A stretch of DNA of 64,000 bases from Chrysaora quinquecirrha. Its lineage: Eukaryota; Cnidaria; Scyphozoa; Semaeostomeae; Pelagiidae. The stretch covers positions 9,877,501 through 9,941,500 of the forward strand of contig JACTAT010000037.1 of the NCBI GenBank assembly GCA_014526335.1. Reading direction: 5' to 3'. The position numbers and the translations under genes were made by a program. Shown piece by piece: positions 10,300 through 21,279 of this stretch (within the stretch, counting starts at the first letter, position 1; each line of letters opens with the position of its first letter). The notes beneath the pieces were generated by a model. That model was not told the DNA's origin and made no database searches. It worked only from the letters and a program-made list of their open reading frames with translations.

Positions 10300-11672
10300 A
10301 ACAATCAGTGCACAAACTTTTTTAAATGCTCTAAGGGTGTCCGGCAAGGATGTCCTCTGAGTCCTACACTCTTCAATGTATTCATAAACGATCTTATTGA
10401 CGAACTTAACAAAAGTAACCCATCTCCTCTGAATCTTGGGCATGAACCAATAACCTGCCTTTTTTACGCTGACGACCTAATCATTCTCTCTACTTCTCAT
10501 AATGGTTTACAAAAATGTCTAAATAGCCTCAGCGATTATTATAAAAACTGGAAACTTCAAGTGAACAGCGATAAGTCTAAATGTATGACCTTTTATAAAA
10601 ATAACACAAAATATAAACAATGTCTATAAAAACGTGATAAAAACGTGACTGAGTTCACTTACCTTGGTATCACTCTAAATGCTGCATGTAATTTTAAAGA
10701 ATCATTACATATGCTTAGAAATAAAGCGAATCGCGCCCTACTAGACCTTAACAGTAAGTTTAAACTCAAATACCTCCCGGTTAAAACAGCTCTAAAACGT
10801 TTTGATTCAATGATTGCCCCAATACTTTTATATGGATCGGAAATTTGGGGGCCTTATCTTAATTTTAGCCAGAATGATTGGGACAAAAACGAGATTGAAA
10901 AAATCCATACGCAGTTTTTAAAACGCATACTTGGAGTAAACAGATCGACAATTAATGCCCTTGTAAAAGGTGATCTAGGCCGCTTCCCTTTAAACATCTC
11001 AGTAAGTTGTAGGACCAATAATTTCATATCTTACTTTACTCTGAGCCTGATTCACTTGTCACACAAGCTCTTGAATATGAAAGATCTATCACAAATCGGA
11101 AAACAATCATATCTTTCATTAACGAACTAACAGATGAACTAAAAACTAACGGATTGACCGATTCAACGCTAACCTCTCTTTCCAAGACTGCTACAAGAAA
11201 AGCATTAGAAACAAACTACAGCATTTACTGGAGAACATATATAAATAACTGCTCTAAAGCTTTGACGTACAAATCCTATAAGAATCAAATAGCTTATGAA
11301 AAATATCTAGACCTTATCCGGACTAGAAGACATAGAAGAATACTATCCAAACTTAGATTAAGTGACCACTGCCTCGCCATTGAAAAAGGTAGGCACTGTA
11401 AACCGCCTGTTGATAGACATGAGAGATTCTGCAAATATTGCAAAAATTTTGTAGAAGATGAAGTACACTTTATCTCAGTTTGCAATGAGTACAGTTTTGA
11501 AAGAGAAAATTTCTCAAACCAAATTTATAGTCTTTGTCCAAACTTTACAAATATCCCTTCTACAGATCAACAGTTTATATATTTAATGACAAATGAAAAT
11601 GAAGCCTTTCTAGAAAATTTCAGTGCCTTTCTGTATAATATTTACATTAAACGAACAACTTTAGATAAATAA
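10300..11672 (+). mobile_element. 5'-truncated APE-type LINE (RT to C-terminal zinc motif)
   Basis: The copy begins inside the reverse transcriptase. GVRQGCPLSPTLFNVFINDL and the catalytic YADD box are in the first frame (to 10,629). A frame break near 10,630 leads to the thumb region with FTYLGITLN and ILLYGSEIWG. A second interruption near 11,130 is followed by a C-terminal frame with CKYC...HFISVC, a Cys-Cys-His-Cys zinc motif. The same C-terminal pattern and the ILGVNR motif occur in the LINE at 21.3-25.1 kb, so the two are one clade. No endonuclease domain is present. Confidence 0.85.
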
Positions 11673-13091
11673 ATCTTTACTAATAAACTCTCCCTATAAT
11701 AACAATAGTTTTGCTTTATATCTATCAATTATTGGTTAATTGAACTGCTTACTTTACTTTAATTTTCTTTTTTAACTTGCTGTACCTTTTACATTTTGTA
11801 TCTTTTTTATTAACTTTTTGACCATGTATCTAATGATATAGTGTCTTATAAAAAAAAATGTTCAAGAATACAGGCATGACCACGGTACCCACACGTGCCG
11901 CATTTTTACATGTTGATTTTTGACCACTGGTTAGGGCGAATTGCTTATGATGATAGGGTCTCTAAACGCCAGAAAAAACTTCTGATGATTTAAAGCCATC
12001 GTGACGTTTTTCCACTATTTAATTTTTATTCTTCTACTTATTATGAGAGCTCAAGTTGACTTTCGCCGAGAAAAAACTAGAAATTTTTGTCGGGAAACAG
12101 GTATTGAACCGTCATAAGGTACGTTTGTTATGTCACACGGGACAAGGTTGCGTTTTGATTCGATTCACTCATCGGTCGAGAGCTTTCAAAGAACAAGAGC
12201 CTGGACTTCAGCGTTCAAGAAATTTTTATTCCAATGATTTTCTAGTGGTATGCAGTAATGTAGCTGTGTCGATTTTCATTCACGATTATCAGGACAATTT
12301 ACAAGTTTAAACTGCCGAATATGAAATACCACCAATTGAAGAGCAATGGGTATCGTCTTCAAATGAATGACTTAGGCCGATTGTGAAAGAAAAATTGGTT
12401 GAAGCAAATTATGAGTTGAATGGTAAAGATTTGAAAATTTGTTCAAAAGCCTCATTAAATACAGTTAAATTCAGACTTTAAGCAGCTGAACATTCATGCC
12501 GTAATTTGATGCTGTCGCAATCGCACGATTTTTCCGAAAATCGAGGTACTAGTTCATCCAGAGAAGAGAAAGAAAAGCTGATGGGCTGAGGAAATACCAG
12601 GTTTAGTTTATAGGCTTCCAGGTATTCTTGCGATTTCATTTCAGATATAAATCAATCAGATACAGACTCAGTTTGTACAAAAATGGAAATAATAGTACCG
12701 AACCCGCTCAAAAAGCTGCTACTCCACTTGTATTTTTAACTGACTCTAATAATTGTTGTCATTCTAGATATATCACATTTTAGATATATTAGATAAAAAT
12801 TTCTTAATTCGTTCAAGTAAAATTTTGATGATGTGTATGATTTTGATGAAATTAATTTCTTCTAGGAATCAGGCACACACGTGCTCCAGTTTGAATGATG
12901 TTTCGAGTGATCTGATTTCCAGGCGCTCTCGGAAGCTGCGAAAAAATTGAATTAAATCCCACTTTCAGAAACGCGCGTAGTGAAGCGTTTAGAAGCGACC
13001 ATTGTTAGAATGACAATGCAAATGCAATAGCCGCTTCGCTGCGCAAGGAAAAATCAGCCTAGTGGAAAACCGGCTTTACACATGCACTCTC
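11673..13091. other. LINE 3' flank and unassigned DNA
   Basis: The first ~180 bp up to an A-rich run near 11,850 may be the LINE 3' UTR. The rest contains an 84-codon open frame (12,056-12,310) without recognisable motifs. No gene is supported. Confidence 0.4.
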
Positions 13092-13094
13092 TAA

Positions 13095-13458
13095 GGTGCC
13101 TAATTGCCGTCTTCCGCCGCTTATTAATTTTTCGAAAAAATTCCAACCCCCCGCCGCTCTTATTAAGACCCCCTGCTTATTAAGAGTTGCATTGACATTG
13201 ATCTTGATATTTTTCACTTAACTTACTCTGAGGTTCTTTATGTAAAATTTCACTTATATACTCTATTTGTTGGTTAGAACTATGGATTTTCCTAGCCTAT
13301 AAGTACTATAGGGCCCCTCGCACTACGTTTCAGCAGTTTTCTGACAAAGCTTGCCAAACAAAGTCCGACCCCCCCGTTTATTCCGACCCCCTCCGCTAAT
13401 TAAATCCCGAATGCAGTTCAACCCCCCGCCTATTCCGACCCCCCAGCAATTAGGCACC
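13095..13458. mobile_element. Harbinger-type MITE (364 bp, TAA TSD)
   Basis: Perfect 13-bp inverted termini GGTGCCTAATTGC are flanked by TAA at 13,092-13,094 and 13,459-13,461. Subterminal C-rich runs of the TTATTCCGACCCCC type occur toward both ends. There is no coding region. Confidence 0.85.
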
Positions 13459-13461
13459 TAA

Positions 13462-14511
13462 GGGTAAGAGAGACTGCAACATTACAACAATAAGATGTTT
13501 ATGTTATTTTTGTATATTACGACAAAACCAGATCAATATTTAACATAACATAAATAAGATAATATAACTTAAATATTTATGTTATACTTGCCAATTAGAC
13601 AACAACGGACGCAATACATCATATGACACGCGGACATTCAAGAAGCGAAGGAACTCACATTTCCTGGAAATGGAGTAATTACAGCCGACATGATAATTGC
13701 TCGTACAAATCTTAAATCTACAAATCACAACAATATGTGGATAACTAACAGCAATACCAATATTGCACCATAAGAAGCAACACTAATACGGTACGTTATC
13801 CTAACTTTGATTCAACTTTCGCTAACCTTTAGTTGACTCGAGTAGCTTTTATTAAGGGATTTGTTTCCTTAGAGAGGGGTACTTCGGGGGGGTCCCAATA
13901 CCGCAATACCAGGCCAAAAAATCGCCGAATCCCGAATATCGCACGAAAAAATTGCAAAATACCGCAAATTGCTGAAAACTAAAATATCAGTATTGTTAAT
14001 GTGATTATGACACAGAACACCAGTGTATAAGAATTTGAATCCATCTTCAATACATTTGTCCCATTTCTCCCTCCAGATCCGTAGTTAGGTCATGTTAAGC
14101 TGGACTAGCGAGCAAAGCGAGCGAAATTTGGGGGTCTGGGGGTTAGCCACCAGAAAAATTTTTGGGACCACGCCCTCTAGAATGCCGGGAAACGCCCTTT
14201 AGTGTGCCGGGAAACGCCCTATTTTGGATAAAAGGAAAGAATATCCTCGTTTTGGCAGAGATGAAACAGTCAATGAGGAGGAAAGAACGTAATTATAAAC
14301 TCAAGAACCCAGGGTAAAACTCAAGACACAACATTGAGAGCTTTAAAAATTTTACAAAATTTTGGTTAAAAACTGGTCCCGTGTATTGCTTAACTTGTTA
14401 TTATATGTCTTCTTGTAGTTTGTCTTGGAATTTTACCTGGTTAGAGTAAAATTCGTTTCAGACCGAATCTTGCTCCCACTGTATGCACCGACAACGCTTC
14501 CTAGAGGTAGC
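13462..14511. other. No gene; small AATACCG motif cluster
   Basis: Around 13,890-13,980 there are repeated (A)ATACCGC/ATATCGC words, similar to a second cluster at 15,755-15,840. Two copies of TGCCGGGAAACGCCCT lie near 14,185-14,220. No coding region is supported. Confidence 0.45.
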
Positions 14512-14519
14512 CTAGTTGC

Positions 14520-14973
14520 CAGGGGCGCACATTAGTGGGATGTGGGTGTGACACCCCCCCAATATTTTGTCAGTCGGTCCAGAAATTTTACCTTATTGGA
14601 AACGTCAGTCTAAAAATTAGATTAGTAGTTAGCCCAAAGCTTGGACAAATTTAAAAAAGTTCGGACCATGAAAGTTCTCTGCAGTCATTGAGTCTTTTTG
14701 GAAAGTTGCGAGTGAAGAACTGATATATCTAACGATCACAATCGATCCAGGACAGTTAAAATTGAATTCGGTCCCATGAGAGTTGGAAAATAGTCAGTAC
14801 GGGACCAACACAGCGTTTTAGACGAAAGCGATGAACATAAATCACTATGGGAATGCGTAGAGCACTTTGAGACGCTTGTTTTTTTAAATTGTTGCTTGCC
14901 TTATTACGTTTACTGTCTTTCCTTTCGGGAAAAGTATTACGCCCCCAAAAAATATTCTAGATGTGCGCCCCTG
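14520..14973. mobile_element. hAT-type MITE (454 bp, 8-bp TSD)
   Basis: Inverted termini begin CAGGGGCGCACAT on both ends, a typical hAT end. The flanks are a perfect 8-bp direct repeat CTAGTTGC at 14,512-14,519 and 14,974-14,981. There is no coding region. Confidence 0.9.
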
Positions 14974-14981
14974 CTAGTTGC

Positions 14982-15849
14982 TCAAGAAAAGACGCACATT
15001 CTTGCATTTTGGTAATAATTCTTATTGAGTTAACTTGGAGATCGCAAATGTAGGCAACACGAACAAGTTCAGTGCAATGCTAACTGGCTGCATGAACTCA
15101 CAACACGATACAGGATTAGTAGCTAACATTCCATTCCTGGCCTTTTTTATCAGTTAGAAGAACAACTTCTGTATGATCTCAAAGATTGCAAACGTCTTGT
15201 CATTAATAAAGTGCACACCGAAAGGGTACATCTGCAGGGCTCATTCAAGAGACTTAAAATCAAGATGCGTACATTATTTGCAGGGCTCACCGGGTGCTGG
15301 CCTTAGATATTCCAACATCATGGGAAATATAAAGAAATCATCATTGAAGCATAAACTGTACACATCACTGCAGTTTCAGTCAAAATAGTCACTCACTTTT
15401 TCACATTTCAAGCCTACTGCATCGATGTTAAGTCGTGGAACCAAAATGCAAAATCGCGCAACGAAAATGTAAAATCGCGCAAAAAAATTGTAAAATCAAC
15501 TAACCAAACGCAACCAAAATGTATCGTCGTGGAACAGAAATGTAAAGTCATGAAGTAAACAGAAAAATATCACAAATTACTGTCGAAAAAGTCGTATCTT
15601 TGGCCGGTTCGGTGCGCAAAAACAATTATACTGGTTGAATTTCACAATTCAATACATTAATCTTCTCTTCATTTCGACTTCCTTTCTTGTATTGATGTCT
15701 GGTAACTCTTAAGTTTTTTCTTCTGCTATGGATCTTAGCTGTTCCTTTCAAGGTTCGGAAAATACCGAATACCGCGCTGTGAAATTTCAATACCGCAATA
15801 CCGCCAGGTTTTTCCTTCAATACCGAAATACCGCGCATATTTTTTAGCG
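14982..15849. other. No gene; imperfect short repeats
   Basis: Region 15,435-15,545 has imperfect repeats of the AAAATGTAAAATCGCGCAA type, and 15,755-15,840 has repeated AATACCG words. Nothing coding is supported. Confidence 0.45.
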
Positions 15850-16163
15850 CCCGGGGCAACCTTGCATACTTCATTGTTCAAGAGACTAGACGTGCCGCCC
15901 AGTTTTTCCAAACCCACCCATGTCTACCGATAAATTCTGTTTGTCGTTGTACCCATGTATAGAAAAAACAACGAAATTTGTTACCCATTTATACCAATAT
16001 CTCAAATGTTACTGCATGCCTAAAATGTTATATATATTTTGCTTCCCATGTGTAGAGATTCTTTACGAAAAACCAACCCATGTGTAGGGAAATTGGCGCT
16101 GAAAATGTTGCCAATTTGGGCGGCACGTCCAGTATATTGAACAATCGAAGTACTCCCCGGGTT
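15850..16163. mobile_element. Foldback MITE covering the 3' end of the LRR gene
   Basis: The two ends pair as inverted repeats: CCCGGGG, then TACTTC, ATTGTTCAA and a shared (A/T)GACGTGCCGCCCA block at 15,886-15,901 and its complement near 16,118. Between them the word (A)CATGGGT recurs four times at the ends of CTACACATGGG-like segments. The right half overlaps the coding sequence and supplies the stop codon of the gene. No clear target duplication is seen. Confidence 0.75.
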
Positions 16164-19100
16164 AAGTTGTTTGTTGATAATCTGGTGCTTATAAAGGATA
16201 GTAGAACAACTGATAGCATGAGTAATTCTAGCGTGTTTTCTAGGCCATTGGCATGCTCTTTTTGTTCCAAAATTGAAGCTGTCTCTTTTCCTTGAGCAAC
16301 GAAAGGTTTTGCAAGTGCTTGGAATATGACGGACATGACTAAGACTGTTGTTATTAGTGCTGTCTGCAACTGTTCTTTTTCATGTATGACCGTGAGTAAC
16401 AATGCGATTATCAAACGCCGCATTAACATTATCATTTCCATAAAAGGTTGATATCTAGGCTTGTAAGCCAGATAAAGTGTCCCAAGCCAAATCTTAACAC
16501 CCGAATTTTCATCGTTCAGCTTCTTTCTATTAACATACAGTAGTGGTGCATAAAGAAAGCAAGGGATCCCTATCACATAGACTACAGCAGCAACGCAAGA
16601 CAAAGCCAGCAGTGTTGAGTATTCTGAACTGTCACAATTTATCCATGGATAGTTTCTCATGAAAGAAATGTTGTCCACTTCCCTACATTTAGTAATTACT
16701 GAAAACGTTTCTTTCACGATTGGAAAGTAGGCCAAATCAGACAAAAAGAGGCAGTAATGCCTACATTTAAATTTGACATTGCGACGTGATTCATTATCAG
16801 TTTCAGCAATCAATGACCATATTCCATAGATTGACCAAACAATCCCTGCACTTGCCAGTGGTAAAATAAAAAGCACCAATTGTTTTGATAGTAATGAAAA
16901 CATTTCAGGAAACACACAAGCTAAGCTAGAAAAATGTAAATTGAAGGCGCTGCTGAAATAAGCTTGCGCTTTGTAGACGGAGTTGGGCCAAGTATCTGTT
17001 GCCACGATAATTGTGTCCATGATCTGAATGTAGAATATGGCAGTTTTAAATAAACCTTTGCAGCTACTGTGCTGTTGGTTGAAGGCAAGGACTGTAACTA
17101 TTATCAATGCTTGAACGAAAAAGGCTGGAACAAATTTAAAAACAGATAGCAAAAAAACTCCAATAATTTCTACGACCGCTATTACGACTGCCTGTTTTGG
17201 TTTCACTTTGGAAAGACGGAATACAATTATTGTTGCAATAAGGACAACAATAGTTGTAACTACCAAAATTGCTATTTGTGCATGCTCATTTGACCCTTTG
17301 AGACATTTGATACACCGTATACCTTCTTGATAATACGTCTTCCTGCACTGGCTACAAAACCTGCCTGTGTGTCCTTTTGCACAGAGGCAGCTTTGATCAC
17401 ATTGAACATTTGATTTATGAAAATTGTTGCTTTTAAGTTCCAGTTTACATGCACATCTCTCCCCTGGGACACAAATGTCATTATGGAGAAGGTTTACAGG
17501 ACACTTTAGAAACTGCTTGGCATTGTCTTCATGTGGAAATGGCCAGAATCCTTTCTCGAGGAAAATTTCAGCTACAAAGTTCTTACTGGTTGCGTTCAAC
17601 AAACTAGTGCTATTGACACCTGGACACAGTGCATGAGCCATACAAGGATAGCAAATACCTCCTATTCCATAGAAATGTTCATTGCAAAAGCAGTATTTTC
17701 TGTCATAATATGAAGGTTCAATGTAAACTAGTCCGTTGTTATGTGAGAAGCGTACTAAGGGACAACTATCCGAGGTTTTCTCCTTTGCAAGTAGGGTTGC
17801 ATCAAGCTTCAAGTATGAGCGATCGATTTCTCCTCGCATCTTGAAATTACCTCGTAAATCTAAAGTCAGAAGCATAAGCAGCCGCGAAAATGATCTTGGA
17901 ATAGCACCACTGAGGTCATTATATGACAAATCCATCTGGCTCATATACGGCATATTATCCTGAGGTACTGGCAGAGATGAAGTCAGTCTGTTCTTTGCTA
18001 GTTTCAGAAATGATAACTTTGTGAACTGAAAAATATTCGCAGGCAGGTTACCAGTTATGTTTGAGTTACTTATGTCTAACTGTCGTAAGCTGTGTACAGC
18101 AGGAGAAAGTGTCTTTATCAGATTCTGAACTTCACAGTGAAGGTTTTTGTTGTTTGCAGCAAGAAATATTGATAGGCTGGTTGAGTTTTGCAGGATGTTA
18201 TCTGCAAACCCAGAGAATAGATTATCAGAAAGGATTAAGACATCGAGATTTAAACGGCCTATGCTTGAAGGGACCTTTCCATTAAAGTAGTTTTTCGCGA
18301 CGTTTAAAGTCCGTAGATTTTTCAGCGAGCCAATAGAATCTGGAAGGTTACCATGTAACTCATTATTCTGGATCAGAAGCTGTTTGATATTTGGATATAA
18401 ATTACCAACGTCGTGGGGTAAATGGCCTTTTAGTCTGTTGGATGAAACATGCAGCCATATGATATTGCTCAAATTGCGAAAGTATGCTATATCACCAGAG
18501 AGTCCCAGCGCTTCAAAGTCTAGAAACCACAGCTTGGTGAGCTTTCCTATTGATTTTGGCACAGACCCCGAAATTCTTGTTTCTCCAATACTTAGTACTT
18601 GCAGGTCTTTCAGCTTACATATATCTTCAGTCAGGATACCTGAAAGCTCGTTGTTTCCTGTAAGCTGCAACTTGGCAAGAAGGGGAAATGATGAAGACAA
18701 ATCATGAGGTATGGACCCCGCGATTCTGTTATATGCTAGGCATATTCTTAACGTGTATCTGGGTAATATTTTACCTATTTCTTCAAAACTTACTTCGATT
18801 TTGTCTCTGGAAAAGCATACACCAAGAAGATAATAAATGCTTTGTAGCTTATATGTCAATTTACCCTTTAGATTGTTATCTGGAAGATTTATGCTGATAA
18901 CATGCCCTGACTGATAATGACATAACACTCCTTGCCATTGACAGTGAACAACCTTTGTACTGTTCCAGTTCCCGTTTCGATACCACTGTTTACCATTCGT
19001 TGCCTTGTAGAATTCAGCCAAGGAATTTCTTTCTTTCTTCTTACATGTAGTATTACAAACTTCTAGCCTTTCCAAAACTCTTGGTATTTTCAATCCATAC

Positions 19101-19195
19101 AAACAAGATGTATTTGGCGGAAATACTTTACCAACATTATTCCCTTGAATGAAATAGATAAGGTTAAAGTCGAACGTTTTCAGAAAGGGCAACAT
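16028..19195 (-). CDS. Plant-type LRR, Cys-rich, polytopic membrane protein (receptor-like)
   Basis: A 1055-codon frame without introns. Residues ~55-95 form an N-terminal cap like that before GxIP leucine-rich repeats (NSLAEFYKATNGKQW...CQWQGVLC). About fifteen LRRs with the plant-type L-x-G-x-I/L-P pattern follow (~98-465). Residues ~480-636 are Cys-rich and end in an EGF/laminin-like module (CLCAKGHTGRFCSQC). From ~641 to ~1008 there are about eight hydrophobic segments. There is no kinase domain. The predicted role is a surface receptor or sensor with extracellular LRRs; the ligand is unknown. The N-terminus (MLPFLKTFDFNLIYFI) is a weak signal peptide, so an upstream exon may exist. The last ~44 codons are inside a foldback MITE, so the native C-terminus is probably replaced. 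Confidence 0.85.
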   Translation of the reverse strand: MLPFLKTFDFNLIYFIQGNNVGKVFPPNTSCLYGLKIPRVLERLEVCNTTCKKKERNSLAEFYKATNGKQWYRNGNWNSTKVVHCQWQGVLCHYQSGHVISINLPDNNLKGKLTYKLQSIYYLLGVCFSRDKIEVSFEEIGKILPRYTLRICLAYNRIAGSIPHDLSSSFPLLAKLQLTGNNELSGILTEDICKLKDLQVLSIGETRISGSVPKSIGKLTKLWFLDFEALGLSGDIAYFRNLSNIIWLHVSSNRLKGHLPHDVGNLYPNIKQLLIQNNELHGNLPDSIGSLKNLRTLNVAKNYFNGKVPSSIGRLNLDVLILSDNLFSGFADNILQNSTSLSIFLAANNKNLHCEVQNLIKTLSPAVHSLRQLDISNSNITGNLPANIFQFTKLSFLKLAKNRLTSSLPVPQDNMPYMSQMDLSYNDLSGAIPRSFSRLLMLLTLDLRGNFKMRGEIDRSYLKLDATLLAKEKTSDSCPLVRFSHNNGLVYIEPSYYDRKYCFCNEHFYGIGGICYPCMAHALCPGVNSTSLLNATSKNFVAEIFLEKGFWPFPHEDNAKQFLKCPVNLLHNDICVPGERCACKLELKSNNFHKSNVQCDQSCLCAKGHTGRFCSQCRKTYYQEGIRCIKCLKGSNEHAQIAILVVTTIVVLIATIIVFRLSKVKPKQAVVIAVVEIIGVFLLSVFKFVPAFFVQALIIVTVLAFNQQHSSCKGLFKTAIFYIQIMDTIIVATDTWPNSVYKAQAYFSSAFNLHFSSLACVFPEMFSLLSKQLVLFILPLASAGIVWSIYGIWSLIAETDNESRRNVKFKCRHYCLFLSDLAYFPIVKETFSVITKCREVDNISFMRNYPWINCDSSEYSTLLALSCVAAVVYVIGIPCFLYAPLLYVNRKKLNDENSGVKIWLGTLYLAYKPRYQPFMEMIMLMRRLIIALLLTVIHEKEQLQTALITTVLVMSVIFQALAKPFVAQGKETASILEQKEHANGLENTLELLMLSVVLLSFISTRLSTNNLTRGVLRLFNILDVPPKLATFSAPISLHMGWFFVKNLYTWEAKYI

Positions 19196-21246
19196 TTTGT
19201 CGAACTTGTCTGGCGTCGAAACTGACCAGATTTATTATGAGACAGACATCACGCAAGGGCAAGAAAATGTTGTGGGATATTTTAAAAGGAACTTTGTATG
19301 TAGAATCTTTGGAAAAACCGAAGATGTGTGCAAAACTATAGAGTCTGGTACTAAATACAGGGGCAAAAGTAAGATAATCGACAACCAAACGGGGGAAAAA
19401 TTGCCAAGAAGCTTTTATTGTTGTAAAATAACGAAGGCAACAATGACATATACTGCCAAGCTCTGGTGATGCTAAAATTTCTGCGCGTTGTACAAATAAG
19501 CAACTCCTAGAGGCTATTCAAAAACGGGAAGTGTCGCAGGCTTATGCTATCAAACAACTAAAATGGGAAAGATAAATTGTAAAAATTTTGCAAGGTGAGG
19601 CCTAAGTTACACGTTATGCCGTTGAATTTGTATCGGATAGGGCTTTCAGTTACACTATGACAACTCAATCCGGCATAAGACCCTGCTTATTGTCTAGGTA
19701 AATAATAACAGATTAATAAATGAGAAAATAATAAGTAAAATGAATTGCATGTGTCTACAAAACTACCGAATTGTAATTTCCTGTAGTAGCTTAACCGCTA
19801 GGTCATAATTGGTTTTCGTTAGTTCTAATGGTTAGTACAAGTCCAAGTCAATATTGCTATATGTTAATGTACAGAAGCTTCAAAAGTTCAGGTCTTGGTA
19901 GCTATGTAAATGCTGATATTATGTTTCGCGGGAATAGGCTCAGCACTGTCTTCTCGCTCAAATCGTTTTGTTTGCATCTAGGTTTATTCTGTTCCATTCA
20001 TATTCAATTGTAAGTTTGGTGGGTAGCCTTGAGTTTGTCCATTTCTAATCTTTCATTCATTTAAAGTAAAAATTCTTGTTGAAGTTTCTCTTGCTGGATA
20101 TCTCGATATCCCTCTGTTTATTTTTTTTCTTTTTCTCAATTTAAGTTGAGTGCTTGAATCTCACAGAACGTTTTCTCCCCGTCGACGGCAAGTTAGTTAA
20201 TTCTTGAATTTAAAGTTAAAGCCTCTGTTGCTCTGTTTTGTCTCCTTCGCTATTTTCTATAAGTTAATTTAAAAGTTCTTTTTGCGATGTTTAAGCTCTA
20301 GCTTTCCCAGCAATCTTTATCCCCCTCAGGCTCGGGGAGAATTTCAAGAAAGTTTTTTACCTCTTCAATTCGGTTTTGAGTTGCTTTTTGCAGCGCAAAG
20401 TCTAAGTCGAAGCTCACCTCATAATTATTGTTATAATGAATCGTCAAAGAATAGTAATAGAGTAAATCCCGCCTATAAACCTTTGAGTTTTTATTCAGGG
20501 TATTGTTCAATGAACACTTGGCTATTGTCTGTTTTCTCCAAAAAATCTGCCTCAAGGTTCTTATTTCATTTGTTCTGATATGTGGTGCTCTCTCCAATTG
20601 CAACGTTTGAATTCTTTTCTGGTTCCTTTTTATGATTCTTCGTACAATGACGGAGTGAGGTCGAGGGAACGCAGAATAGATAGACATACCAAACAACATA
20701 CCAATATAGGAACACCGGAAACGCGTAACAAAAGGCAAGCCACTAATCGGTCGTTATCTCGTTGTAAATTTGTGCAGTTGGCACTAAAATGGCAATTAGT
20801 GGTAGATAAACAACGACGAACCCAATGACTCAAATTGAACCCATTTGTATTTTCAGGCCGGCCTTTTCGAATCTCCATAAAGGGGTTACGTCAATTGATT
20901 GGCAATCTTCCCAAAAATGGTCGTGAAGTTGCCAGCTGCCGATTAGCAGGTCACATAGTGCACGTGCGGAGAAAGAATAGTGACTCAGGCACAAACGATT
21001 CCTTTTGGAACCTCGCACGTGCTGCCAAGCCACAAACATATCGCCTGCTGGGTACAGACTGCTACTGTGCTTGGTAGAGGGTACATAAATGCCAAATAGC
21101 TATAATTCTTATGTTTGGTTCAAGGCTCTGCTGACGATGGTGGGAAAAACCCGCTCGACCCGTTTGGGACCAATAATTGGCAAGTAGGTTAGCTCGTTCA
21201 GGTCTGTAGTGGGCATACCTTATTTAAATCAAGTGCGAACAAATAT
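19196..21246. other. No gene identified; 5' flank of the LRR gene and of a LINE
   Basis: Several open frames of 60-146 codons on both strands lack recognisable motifs (largest at 20,298-20,738 on the minus strand). The stretch 20,850-21,245 runs into an (ATC)n tract and could be LINE 5' UTR or the 3' end of another retroelement; I cannot decide. Confidence 0.4.
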
Positions 21247-21271
21247 ATTATCATCATCATCATCATCATCA
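21247..21271. repeat. (ATC)n microsatellite
   Basis: About eight ATC repeats immediately before the LINE start codon region. Confidence 0.9.
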
Positions 21272-21279
21272 CAATCAAA

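Noticed and set aside
20298..20738. 146-codon minus-strand frame as a gene
   Set aside because: No domain, no splice context and overlapping open frames on the other strand; composition not convincing.
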